Shown piece after piece: positions 36,000 through 46,695 of a stretch of 64,000 bases of DNA. The notes below the pieces were generated by a model. The model saw nothing but the letters and a program-made list of their open reading frames with translations, was not told the DNA's origin and ran no database searches. Source of the DNA: Alnus glutinosa (lineage: Eukaryota; Streptophyta; Magnoliopsida; Fagales; Betulaceae); the NCBI RefSeq assembly GCF_958979055.1, contig NC_084896.1, positions 6,204,501 to 6,268,500 of the forward strand. Direction: 5' to 3'. The translations under genes and the position numbers were made by a program. Every line of letters begins with the position of its first letter. Positions within the stretch are counted from its first letter, which is position 1.

Positions 36000-36275
36000 T
36001 TTGACAATTGGTAGTTATGTGTTTGACAATTGGTAGTTGTGCGTTTGACAGTTGGTAGTTGTATGTTTGACAGTTGGTGGTTGTGTGTTTGATACAGTAC
36101 TAAAAATGCAGGATTGGTGGTTGTGTTTGATAGACGGTACTAGCAATGCAGAATTGCTTATTTTTTGTGTAATGATTACAATGTGTTTTATGATGTTGGA
36201 ATGCATTGCAGGTTTTGACATTTGTGTAGTTTTGGAATGCATTGCAGGTTTTGATATTTGTGTGGTTTTGGAATG
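36000..36275. repeat. Tandem repeats downstream of the transposase
   Basis: 36000-36092 has five copies of a roughly 20-bp unit (GTTTGACAATTGGTAGTTGT). 36196-36270 has two copies plus a partial of a 36-bp unit (TTTTGGAATGCATTGCAGG). They lie between the two convergent genes and may hold their 3' ends. Confidence 0.85.
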
Positions 36276-37041
36276 CATTAACAATATGAACAGGTCAACA
36301 CTGATTTTGGAGAAATAAATTTTGGGTGTGTCATGCGGTTGATATGGGACAGGGAGAATTATGTAATTACGCTACTTTGAAGAGAATGCTTTAAATTTAT
36401 CTTTTGGACCCAATTGACAATTGTGTGCTTATATACTTCTGATTATTATATCTAATGTTAATTATGTGTATTGGGATCGGCTTAATTTGCTGACCAAATT
36501 GTAGCCAATTTATGAAACTAATGAGAAAGTGTTTCGAATGGGTTGTTTGGACAATGAGACTCCATTGAAATTAATCCTTCTTCATTAGCTGCCCAAATCG
36601 ATTGCAATTCGGTTAGCTAAATTGCAATCATTAGCATTGAATATAATTTTACCTTTTGGGTCCAAATTGTGTGCTTATATACTTGTATTGTTATATCTAA
36701 TCTGAATTATACGTATCCGGATTGATTACAATTAGTTAAAAATTGAAGACAGTTTAGGCAACTAACAAGAAAGGGACTCGGGGTTCATCGGCCCAAACAA
36801 ATCAACCCCGTATTTTAAGATGCTCAAGCACATGAACTCCATCAATGATAGTGTGAAAAATATAATGGGATAAATTTCTGTTACTTTATAAATACAAGCA
36901 GCTCCAACTACAAACAATCTCACTTAAATACATGCAATAAGGCAACCAAAATACCACAACACAACTTAGTGCACAAAAAATGGTTCACTTCTAGCTTCTA
37001 TGGCCCCATAGAAGTGCACAAAAAATGTCTAACAATACAAC
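36276..37041. other. MULE intergenic spacer
   Basis: Between the convergent genes. CAATTGTGTGCTTATATACTT occurs twice (near 36418 and 36664), showing a decayed 250-bp duplication. No gene. Confidence 0.6.
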
Positions 37042-37790
37042 TCAAGGCAACCTCAAATAACCAACCCTATTGTCCTCCTGGTTTTTGGCTGCATGTCCGA
37101 AGAAGAAACACAATGCAAATAAAATCCACGAACACACAAGCATTGTGTGGTAATTCTTCTTCACTGCTTCAAATTTGATCCCCCAAATCTCAATTTCTTT
37201 ACGGTATTGTGCAATTTCTGCGTTCCTCTCATTGTCAACTTCGGCCTTCACCTTCTCAATCTCTTTCTCCATTTCGGCCTTCACTTTCCCAACTTCTACT
37301 TCAACCATGGTTTCACATCGTTTAGTTTCTGCCACCAAACTTTCGTGCCACTCAACCAATCGACCAACAACCCTCTGACCATGTGCACACATTTTGGGAT
37401 CAACCCACTCAAAGAAACCACAATCTCTGTGGATCTGCAAAATACAACAAATAATGAAAAAATTGCAACTTGTCCAACTTGTCTGGAATGCATTCCAGAT
37501 TTTGCCACTTTTTAGCACCAACAATCCAACATTGAATGGTATATATGCAGAAAAGCCAGATTTCAAAAGCCGACTATAAAATTGCAAATTTGAACTCCCA
37601 AATACAAAATGAAACCCTAAAATCGATCAGAATAAGTACTACTTGCCTTCCAATTTTCACACCCCATAAACCTTCTTCCGAAATTTTTGCTCGTGTGCGC
37701 CGTTTTCACATTCATCGGCCGCTCGCAGTAGCATACTCGTTGCCATGAAAAAGTAGCAACACTCTGTGGGGACTCCGACCTTGCTTCCAT
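37042..37790 (-). CDS. MULE accessory gene: GRF zinc finger, coiled coil, TM tail
   Basis: Two exons, 37647-37790 and 37042-37434, give 178 residues with no stop. Exon 1 starts MEARSESPQSVATFSWQRVC and holds CYC (residues 20-22), then NFGRRFMGC (to Cys44). Exon 2 continues IHRDCGFFEWVDP with the fourth Cys at 53. Together these form a complete GRF-type zinc finger (CxC...GRxFxxC...CxFFxWxD). Residues about 75-135 are Glu/Lys-rich with heptad character (VGKVKAEMEKEIEKVKAEV). Residues about 150-167 are hydrophobic (MLVCSWILFALCFFFG). The intron donor is AAG/GCAAGT, a GC-AG intron matching the GC-donor consensus; the acceptor is TTGCAG. GRF fingers bind single-stranded nucleic acid in better-known proteins (NEIL3, APE2, TOP3A). 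Its role in the MULE is unknown. The gene is convergent with the transposase and reads from the right inverted repeat. Confidence 0.85.
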
Positions 37791-37941
37791 CCTCTCCTTT
37801 GAGTGCCCAATCGATTGCCCAGAACAGACGGGTATCTGGTCAGGGGTCGAGTCCTATGTCGAGGCGTCCATCGTCTCCGTTAGCCTTCAAATTCGAAACC
37901 CTTGTTTTTCCTGAAACAATATTTGAAACAATACGGGTGAC

Positions 37942-38170
37942 TTAGAAAACAACGGCTCAATTTTTTGAGGGTATTTTCGTCCGGTTATCTGCATATAAGT
38001 CACATGCCGCGCACGTGGGTCCATTTCCGTCTCATCAGACGGAGCAATTGGACGGAAGGGGGTGGATTGAAATTTTTTTCAACTTTCTTGGGTGCAATTG
38101 AAGCAATCTAAACATTGGTGCCAAAATTGAAAATTCGTGTAAACATTAGGGGGTAAATTGCAGTTTTCCC
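37942..38170 (-). repeat. MULE right terminal inverted repeat
   Basis: Inverted copy of the left repeat, differing by a few substitutions and a 2-bp indel near its outer end. It faces the GRF accessory gene, whose ATG is 150 bp away, and is its likely promoter. Confidence 0.93.
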
Positions 38171-38179
38171 TAAATAAAG

Positions 38180-38462
38180 AAATGACACCTCAAAACGCAA
38201 CGTTTAGACCCGTATAGTATAGGCAACCTGTAAACGCCCAAGAGTTGAAAAAAGAATTTCGCGGTGCCTCTTCAATGGGCGAACCATACGGCGTCGTTAC
38301 AAAGGCAAGCACCCACTATTTTCTGTTGTTTGGTTTCTTTTCCTTAATCGGCTACCTCTTGACTGAACTCACAGCAACGCCTTTGCAATCAGCGGCTTCA
38401 AGAAGTGCAAGCTCACAAGATTTAAGGAACAAGCTCTTCTAGTTTCAGCTAGCCTAGGACTA
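38180..38462 (+). promoter_or_regulatory. Promoter and 5' leader exon of the membrane-protein gene
   Basis: 38180-38370 is the block B copy of the CABIN1 divergent promoter (CGGCGTCGTT at 38289-38298; CCTGTAAA empty site at 38227). The sequence after 38370 leads to GGACTAAG/GTAAAG at 38462/38463, a convincing donor with no coding frame crossing it. I read this as a leader exon with a 1.5-kb leader intron to about 40.0 kb. Confidence 0.55.
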
Positions 38463-40026
38463 AGGTAAAGACTCTAACCTTCAATTTCCAGCTTTGTTCC
38501 AAATTAATGTTGCTTGAAGTGGAGTTTATTCTTGATTTTATTCGAATAATTTGGAGTTTATGGAGTTTTTCTCTTCAGATTCGTCATGCGGGATGGGTTA
38601 TGTTCTTGGGAATAGTTCATGTTTTGAAGGTTTTGTTCCAGTTTGATTGGGTGTTGTTTCAAGTAGCCATTTTGATGTCTAGAGATCCTTTACATATTGT
38701 TTGAACAGAATTTGGTTATGGTTATGTATGTATATGGGTTGAGGTATTGAGTGAGTTGAGTTTCTTTGTATATATGTGTCTCCCTCATTGCTTGGGCGTT
38801 CGAAAATATGGGTGGAGAAAGGAATTAAAATCAGCTTAGATTTTCTGATATGTGGGTTTTAGTAAGCCGAATTTCATTCGCAAGAGCTTGATACAGTTCT
38901 TGTATTTAAATTATTATTTTTTTCAATCGCTTAGTGAGAGAAAATGGATGAGTGGCATGGAAATTTATGTTGTGAGCAGAAATTTCCATGGCCAAAATGT
39001 TCTTTGTGGAAATTACTGGTTATGATTTTTGGAATTAGGTATAAGCGAGAAAGAACCCATAATGCATTGGAGTAATCAAAGCCTCCTCAAGGTTGTTTGT
39101 GTTGAGACTCTAAGGTTCTTAAAAAGATCCGTTCCACACTAGTTCAAGTTGTTTATAACTAAATGTGGCTGCTGAGTTTAAGCACGAAACTTGGTGGGCT
39201 GGAAGCCATGTGACAGGACTTATTTCCTTTAAACATTTATAATTGTTGGTCACCACTAAGGGTACAAAAGGACTAAGTTAATCCGGGCTGACCTGCTGCA
39301 GAATTTACTGCACACTGTACTGAATTGAGCTTTTATAAATTGACATAGGAGTCAAGTTTCGACACAAAAGTTGAGATACTTTCAGGCTAATACTTTGCCT
39401 TTAAATCTGGAGAAAATAAGACTCATTGTGTTGGTTTATGTTGTTTAAATTTAGTTTATTTGAATAAATATTAGTTTGCAGGAGTTGATGAAATGTTATG
39501 AATTGTTAAGGAGCTGAATGAGTGGTTGTTGCAACTTTCGGGGGAGAACTTTGGTTTGTTAGCGAGCAAGTAGCTTAGTTTATGGATGTTTTGGAAAATT
39601 ATTTATACTTTCATTACATATCATTTTGAGAACCTTGTGCATGAATTTAATTTCTTTTTGAATTGTCGGATAATGTGAAGATAATGTGAGTAGGAGAATT
39701 ATCTAATAGTTACCCAATGTTTAGTTTTTCATTATTAGAGCTGCAGTTCTTTCTTTATTGTGTTGGCTTTAGTTGATTAACTAATTTAACATCTATTTAA
39801 AAGCCATTTTTTATGAATTTCTTTTGTAAATTCATCTCGTGCTATGGGTTTATCATTTTTTATTTCAATTTCCATGCCTCTCTTGATCTGCATTTTACTT
39901 TAGAGCTAGCACAATATAACATGGACTTCGTTTACTGGATAAACAGGGTCCGGTTTGTTGAAATGCACAATCGTGGTATGATAGTCTCAACAAGTTGAAG
40001 CAAATTGGACATTCCATTAATTAACC
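38463..40026 (+). other. Probable leader intron
   Basis: T-rich, intron-like DNA between the leader donor and the first coding exon; no conserved coding frame. Long first introns in the leader are common in constitutively expressed plant genes. Confidence 0.5.
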
Positions 40027-41548
40027 ATGTGTTTCATATATGTGCGTAATATGCTCATTCTGCTCTACGTTCTTTGTATTATTATCAACAGCCCTACTTC
40101 CAGCCAGAGTGATATGTGAGTATATCCAGAAACAGAAGCAGAAACACTGACTTAATCATCTCATAGCTTTTAGCTTAATCCTGTTGGTTCAGTCATTTTT
40201 ACTTTTGCAAGTGAAATAAGTCTACTGCTCTGTAATATCTCTCAGGTTCCATAGCAAACCTCTAAATGCCGGGGAAGAACTGCATAAGGAAACTCTTCCA
40301 CTACAATTGGGTTCGCGGCTGTACAAGCTACAAGGACTCAAACCTTATACGTGGTATGAAGTGAAGATATCATATCCAACGTCTGTATGTATTTCATGAT
40401 ATCTTTTAGTTGTTGCTTTCTCAGCACTCGCTTCATGGAAATTTTCTCATTAATCTTGTTCTATTACAGATACCAGCTAGCTTTTCCATACAACTCAAGA
40501 GAGGCAATTCCAACTTGGCACTGACACTGAATCACAACAGAAGATTACTCAATACTGAAAAGCTTATTTTCAAGACTCAAAGTCTTTACTCACATAGCGA
40601 TCAGGTCACATAATTTTACTGTGCTGTTGAATGCCTTTTTTCCATATGTTATGAGATATATAGTTGAAAAGTTTGCACTTGTGCTCAGGGTGGTATCTAT
40701 GTGTTGGTGACTGTGGAGCCTGAGGGGACTGTTGCCATACCACATGTTCAGGAGAGGCAGTTCATCATCTTTAACATAGGTAACTTAGGTTTATGCATTT
40801 ACAATTAACTGCAAGGGTCACTGATGTTATTGCGTCAGTTTGTAATATAAATAAATATCAAGGCATGCTGTCTTTATTTAGGTAGTTGCCGTTTCACTCT
40901 TCTCTCCCATGGTGATACAGTGGCCTGGCCTATCTTGAACGTAAACTGACATATATAACAGAAGAGAAATGCTGTTTCTCCAATTCATGTCTAACTCCAA
41001 TAACTTTTTTTAAAAATCAACCATTAGATATGTAGGACCCACGTATAAGAAAACAAATTCAATGGTTGATTTGAAAAAAATGTTGGATGAGAGTTGGAGA
41101 AGTAGCCGGTCTCGTGATAGAATAGGCAAATTAAAGAGCAATTGGACTTTCATAATTCATTGTGTCCAAAGCGTGTGCTATTTCTTTTATCAGCAGGGCA
41201 AGATGAGCTATCATATGTGATCTGACAGCATTTGGTATTTCATTGAAATTTGTTCAATTTTTTACTACCAGATGAATATTTCTTTTCCAGAGTGTCATAT
41301 TGTGTCCAAAATAGGATAGGACATGAATATGTCATAACATTATCTTTTACGTTGTAATAAATTCCATCTTCATTGCAGTTTGTGATGAACTACTCTTGGG
41401 CATCCCGCACAAAGCTTGGTGGGTTGGACTCTTGGTGTTACTTTGCCTTGGATTCGCATTCATCATCCCGTCATTTCTTCCATCATATCTGCTACAGAAG
41501 AGCCAAAGCCCAAATTCAGTTCGTCAGAATGTTTCCAAGGCTTTCTGA
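40027..41548 (+). CDS. Small secreted/ER single-pass membrane protein
   Basis: Exons 40027-40115, 40246-40384, 40470-40604, 40689-40779 and 41379-41548 sum to 624 nt, 207 residues, all in phase. The start at 40027 follows an in-frame stop at 40018; an in-phase ATG at 40051 is an alternative. Both give a signal peptide (MLILLYVLCIIINS). The lumenal part has LQLGSRLYKLQGLKPYTWYE, KISYPTSIPASFSIQLKRG and YVLVTVEPEGTVAIP, a small beta-rich domain. It ends IVCDELLLGIPHKAWWVGLL with one membrane segment and a short Ser-rich tail. I believe it matches a conserved uncharacterised plant family (Arabidopsis Expp1-like, name from memory). I know no function. Block A has lost this gene. Confidence 0.82.
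40965..41110. mobile_element. MITE in intron 4 of the membrane-protein gene
   Basis: TTTCTCCAATTCATGTCTAA ... AAATCAACCATTAGAT is mirrored by the inverted right arm (CTTCTCCAACTCTCATCCAA ... AAATCAACCATTGAAT). The whole unit folds on itself. A related half-element is near 62605-62720. Confidence 0.75.
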
Positions 41549-41744
41549 AAATCGGCTCAAGAAAACTTTTTGCTGGAATTCTTGTCTTAAATGTTGTTGA
41601 TGTCCAAATTGGTATTACCGTCTTTTTTAACTTTTCCCCTTTATCTGATGTTTTATGGCTTCTAATGTCAATGGATTGTCTGAATTATGCAATTCCCATT
41701 CTTTTTACTTCTCCTGAGAGGATGCTAGAGCAGGTAGAGTATAA

Positions 41745-42397
41745 AATGCAGTGCTTTACCATATCATGCAGCAAATTCGTTACACATTAGCAAGCTTGCC
41801 AACAGCACAGATTGAATATTACCCAATAATGCCATTCTGCAAGCATAATCACAAAATAGTACCAATTATCGCAACATCTCCTTGCTTTAAAGATGAATTT
41901 ATGCCAACCATAAACTAAGAATTATCAGACCAATCTGAATGCAGAAGATCCTATCAAATCCTAGTCGGGGAAAGAAAGAGAGAAATTAGCCAGAAGCTAC
42001 ACCATATGCATACAACAGCAAACCAGTAGATGTCAAGTGCTCCAAAACAGTCAAAGTGCACCATATATATACACTACTCTCAGAGAGCTCTATTGATTCT
42101 AAATGAGGAGTGTCGATATTTGATGTGTCAGTGAAGTTTCAATTACCCCTGATATTGGTCTTATCACAAGATATTCAACAAGGCATTGATGCCCCATGAA
42201 AGGAAAAAAAAAAAAAAAAAAAAATGAAGTATTTAACTCTTACTTCTAGAACCTCAGAAAATACAAACTTATTCAACGACAGATCCAAAAATAACGAATG
42301 TTCTACAAATCCAATGCTCCAAACTCTTCAAATCTGGTCCACGAGAATTCCTAGTTTCAATCACTGTCCTGCCATACAAGGTCGTAGCTAATAAATG
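41745..42397 (-). pseudogene. CABIN1 internal fragment, longer copy
   Basis: Follows CABIN1 from 13465 to about 14250: the 5' part of exon 7, its acceptor and most of intron 6, including CTGCCATACAAGGTCGTAGC at the far end. It abuts the GatC stop codon (42398-42400), so GatC's 3' UTR is made of CABIN1 sequence. A 23-bp A run near 42200 is new. Confidence 0.87.
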
Positions 42398-43878
42398 TCA
42401 CTCCTTGTTCAAGACTTTGGGAACTCTAATGTATGGTTCCTCAAAGCTTGGAACAGCAGCAATCATGGCCTCCCTGCATTGAAAAAAAATTTAAATATTA
42501 AATCGCATCACAAATTCACCCATGAAATTCTCAATTGAAGGATAGAGAAGAAACAATCTCACCTATTCTCAAATGTTTCAGGGATATCATCACGTAAATT
42601 GTTGCCTTCAGTATCTGTAGATAGTTTGAATAAATTAAAATCATATTGTATGGTATACAGCTTCTGCTCATACCTCACCCCACTTCTCCACACCCTAAAA
42701 TTTTGGATAAAAATTTGTCAGCAAGATATTATTAGGTGATAATCTTATATGGGTTTTCGGGATATCATGTACAACATAACCAGGAAGATGAATTAGCAGG
42801 ATCACCATAAAAGAGAGCAGGAATTGGGCTAATCTGCTATGAAAAAGTAGAGAGGAAAGTCCTAGGCTACTACAGCCACCATCACTGTAGGCCAGACATC
42901 ATCTTCTTCACCATCTTACCAGTGTAATCTTATATATGGAAATGGCTCAACCTTAGACAAAGAACGGGATAGACGTGTACCAACTGCGTGATTGAGTGAG
43001 CAGAAATGCTTAGCTTTTGGGCTTTCTTGAATAAGTAATTAATGATAGACGGTTACTTGCTCATCATATGCAATGGAGATTCTTTTTATTGCACTACCTT
43101 ATCAACAGCAACTTTCCATTGCTCGAACAAGCTAATTGAGCAAGAAATGGCAGTAAAGAAATCAAGGGTATTTTGTGATATGGACTCACTGACAAACTCC
43201 TAATGTCGATCCTAAATTTAGAAAGCTCATAGAAAGAATTATATATATCACAAGGCTAATTAAAAATTGACTGACTGTAAAGGCTGTCTGCTGATTACAT
43301 TGGGAAGCAAACAAAATGTGCAAAGGGTTCAATCCCATTATCCCATGACCAATGTAACCATGCTCTACTTTTGCTACCAAGATATATGAGTTTTAAATGA
43401 AAGGGTTTCATGCACCTGCTCTGATGGCAGGCTCAATGCTATCAAGATCAACATCTTGAAGTTGTCCAAACCTGCCACGTCCAACAATTAGAAATGAGGT
43501 AAACCAAAAGGACAGTAGAACCAGAAAAAAGAAATGAAAACAGCAATAATAAACTGCTTTGCAGTATAGAAGGTAGGGGTGAGTCACAATACCAAAGTTG
43601 TTGCATAAGTATGGTTTTCAATTAAGCAAAATTAAAATTTAGGAAAACCTCATTTTAACCTCCCTGAACTTTCATCACATTTGTAATTCTCAATTTAGTG
43701 TATTAATCTTTCAATTTCACCCCTCCACTAGGATTTTCCATTAATTCCTAACAGAGGGATGTCAAAGTTTTCAACATGCCCCCATTTTTTTAGGAAAAAA
43801 AAGAAAAAAAAATTGCAAAGATTTTAGTGTTGGTCAGAATTTAACGAAATTTGTAAAAAATACCCACGCTTGAATCTT

Positions 43879-43950
<72 letters not shown>

Positions 43951-44806
43951 AAAAAAGATAAGGATATTTTGAGAATTTTGACAGGATTAATGAAAAATTC
44001 TAGCGGAACAGTGAAATTGAAAAAACATTGAAAGATGAATACACTAAATTAAGAGTTTTTTAAGTTTAGGGAATAATTGCAAAAGCGGCGCGGGTTAAGT
44101 GAAGTTCCCTCTAAAATTTATTAAAATGAGGATGCTTTGAAGTTGAACTCATCATTCCTTAAAGACAAGTCATGAACAATTATATTAGTGATTCTGCTTA
44201 AAAGGAAGAACCAAATGCTTAACCCTTCCAGATGCTGCGGTACCTTCACCCAATCTTTTTCACTGAATCACACACATTTTATTCATATACGACCATCAAC
44301 AAATGCTATGCACAGATGACAAGCAGTGAAAACATATATATTTCTACACACACACACACCCATATCAAAATTTGATAATTTTGATGATATTAGTGAGAAA
44401 CTAGTCGAAATTTACAAGAAAACTTAAGAAAATGTGTGTGTAGCAAGAGAAAGAGAATGAGAGAGCAAAGCAAGCATACCAATCTATGACTCGTCCGATT
44501 TTGGGAGCAAATTCTTCAACCTGCAATAAAACCAACAAATAAAAATATCGAAATTATCTGTAACATAGAAAAATAAACAATTGTATGTTATACCTCAGTT
44601 GGCGTGAGAGAGATTCGAGCAGTTTCAGCCAAACGGTGCACATCTGGAGGTCCAAGGGAGGAGCGTGTTGTGGTCGTCGAGCAGCTTCGGAGCTCACTCT
44701 TGTTGTTGCCAACAACAACTACTTTTGAGAAGCCGAAGCTGATGCCTTTTCTGTTCCATACACATACACATGATGATAAACTTGTAAACAGTGCTCTGCT
44801 TCCCAT
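42398..44806 (-). CDS. GATC: Glu-tRNA(Gln) amidotransferase subunit C, organellar
   Basis: Smallest subunit of the GatCAB transamidase, which converts Glu-tRNA(Gln) to Gln-tRNA(Gln) in chloroplasts and mitochondria. GatC wraps and stabilises GatA-GatB. Exons 44594-44806, 44480-44520, 43416-43471, 42563-42614 and 42398-42473 total 438 nt, 145 residues. Residues 1 to about 50 are a Ser/Arg-rich transit peptide. The GatC domain follows: DVHRLAETARISLTPTEVEE, then IGRVIDWFGQLQDVDLDSIE, 'NNLRDDIPETFENREAMIAA' and the ending EEPYIRVPKVL. By recall the Arabidopsis orthologue is At4g32915, not far from the CABIN1 orthologue At4g32820, which would be old synteny. The gene is single-copy in this window; block A lacks it. 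Confidence 0.93.
43630..44140. mobile_element. Foldback MITE in GATC intron 2
   Basis: Left arm CCTCATTTTAACCTCCCTGA ... AATTTAGTGTATTAATCTTT; inverted right arm CCTCATTTTAATAAATTTTA ... AATTTAGTGTATTCATCTTT. Same family as 51960-52435 and 57048-57500. The centre includes the 60-bp (TA)n run. Confidence 0.78.
43879..43938. repeat. (TA)n microsatellite
   Basis: About 30 AT units at the tip of the foldback MITE. Confidence 0.95.
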
Positions 44807-45145
44807 CCTTTCAAACTCTTAAGAATTTCTTCGCTGGGTTGCCTTTTGAGTTTCGATTGCCCCTGCTCGTCTTTTCCTTTAAGGATTTACGAGTACAGAG
44901 ATGATTACCGTGGCCCTGCACAAGTATGACACATGTACGTCGATGATTGGCCCATTTTATTTTCTACTTTTCTAGTAAAATGAAATAAAAAAATAAAAAT
45001 AAAAAACAAAACCTCTACTCCCTGAGTACAAAAATTTCAAAAGGTACGTGTTTTTTTAACGGCACTTGCTTCTTAAAATGCTTTTTTAACGTAAATTTTT
45101 TACAAATCAATTTTTAGAAAAATTTTGACGACCTCTGTATAAGAG
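44807..45145. promoter_or_regulatory. GATC 5' flank
   Basis: Upstream of the GATC ATG; no plus-strand gene is seen. The transcription start cannot be read. Confidence 0.4.
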
Positions 45146-45249
45146 TGAAATGTATCCATTAAGCATGTGACAAGCAGACCGGCTCTTCCACTAAGCGTGT
45201 GAAATGTATCTATTAAGCATGTGAGAAGCAGGTCCCGCTCTTCCACTAA
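45146..45249. repeat. Two tandem copies of a 52-bp unit
   Basis: GTGAAATGTATCCATTAAGC...CTCTTCCACTAAGC is followed at once by GTGAAATGTATCTATTAAGC...CTCTTCCACTAAAC, with few differences. Confidence 0.88.
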
Positions 45250-45648
45250 ACGGCTCAAGCAACCACCTAAGACCCCCCATAAGATAGGTTTATAAGAAAA
45301 TATATATATATATATGCCTTTGCAATTATCTTCACAAAAAGAAAGAATAAGGCCGATAAATAAGTTTGTAGAAAGAAAAAATTAAGGCCTCTACAACAAT
45401 TTTAACAAAAGAAATGTAGATTGTCTCCACTTTTTCTTTTTGAAATGATTCATTATCTCTACTTGGAGACACTTAAAATTCTATAAAAAAATCAATAGTT
45501 AAGGGCTCAAGAACACAACATTAATACCCAAAAAAAAAAAAAAAAAAAACCATTCATTATCTCTCTCTCACAAAAAATCAATTGCCTAGGAACACAACAA
45601 TTCCCCCAAAAAAAAAAAGAAAAAAAAGTCCATTATCACACCGGGAAG

Positions 45649-46687
45649 CAGTGGTGAAGCCAGGATTTTAGTTGAAGGGGGCAAGATTTTTTTTTTTTGA
45701 TAAATGAAAAAAAAAAATCTAAAGTTCATAAAAAATTAATTAAAATTATTAAAAAAAAATATAGCTAATTTTTAAACCCTAACAAATGAGTCTCTTTTTG
45801 CTTGATGTTCAATGTTTGGTCTGAAAAGATAACAAATTAACAATATAGGCATTACACGACATCTTCTAAAATGTTGTATTCCAATCAATCAGCATATTCT
45901 GCGAATCCATATTATGTTTTTGGAAAATTATGATCAATTGGTTGACAATGTCTTTTTTGTAGATATGTTTTTCGGATTTGATCTCTATCACTAAAATGAT
46001 AATCAAATTTTTTTATCGTAAGTAAGGAATTTACTAGATCTACCTCAGCAAGAGTTCGTTTAGAATTTAATTGAAGACTTGGAGTTCAATAGAATCATTG
46101 TTGTTCTCTATAATCGCAGGCAACTATAATTATATATTTCATTCAATTAAAATATGAAACAAAATTAGATATATTTATAAATAATTAATTTTTAAAAAGT
46201 AGGTGTACCTGCGTGGACTAACCTGGATGTTCAAAAAAAAAAAAAAATACTTGACGTTCAGTTTTTTTTTTTTTTTTCAAAAAAATTGTCATCCCACAAA
46301 CAAGGAGACTCACCCTTCAATAATCAATTTATTTTTTTAGTCCGACCCTTCACTACAAACCCTTCCACACACTTAAACACTGCGTTTTACAATTAAATGC
46401 ATTGTTTATCTTCAACCTTGAGATATTCTGATTTCTGAACGTATACCTGAGCGACCTAATTTAATAAAATGCTATAAATCGTTGGCTAAGCTTCAATGGC
46501 TTGAGTTATAAACCTAAGTACTTTTGAAAATAATTTGCCCCTTAATGAGTGGTTGAGGGGGGGGGGGGGGGGGGGGAGGGGGGCAAAAGGATATTCAAAA
46601 AAAAAAAAAAATTACAGGGAGTAAGAAAAACATGGGAGGTGAGGGGGGGGCACTTGCCCCCTCTCGACCCCCCCGGCTTCGCCCTTG
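45649..46687. mobile_element. Non-autonomous hAT element, 1.04 kb
   Basis: Ends CAGTGGTGAAGCCAGGATTT and (inverted) CAAGGGCGAAGCCGGGGGG. The 8-bp flanks CCGGGAAG (45641-45648) and CCGGTAAG (46688-46695) match at 7 of 8. G-rich subterminal DNA sits next to both ends. The interior is AT-rich without a transposase. Confidence 0.8.
46559..46583. repeat. Poly(G) tract
   Basis: A run of about 19 G followed by AGGGGGG, inside the hAT element; such runs can form G-quadruplexes and are assembly-error prone. Confidence 0.9.
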
Positions 46688-46695
46688 CCGGTAAG

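Larger units (their letters stand above)
31663..38170. mobile_element. Complete Mutator-like element (MULE), 6.5 kb
   Basis: Both ends start GGGAAAACTGCAATTTACCC reading inward, with about 230-bp inverted repeats at 31663-31892 and 37942-38170. The 9-bp flanks TAAATAAAG (31654-31662 and 38171-38179) are identical, the target-duplication length of Mutator. Inside are a MuDR-type transposase gene (+) and a convergent accessory gene (-), both pointing away from their nearest inverted repeat as in maize MuDR. The inverted repeats differ at only a few positions, so the insertion is fairly young. It sits in the block B copy of the CABIN1 promoter; block A lacks it. Confidence 0.95.

Noticed and set aside
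38245-38442. 65-codon frame MKKEFRGASS... with a hydrophobic stretch before the membrane-protein gene
   Set aside because: It lies in the duplicated promoter and leader region, ends in TAG before the leader donor, and does not join any downstream exon in phase. The membrane-protein gene already has its own signal peptide at 40027.
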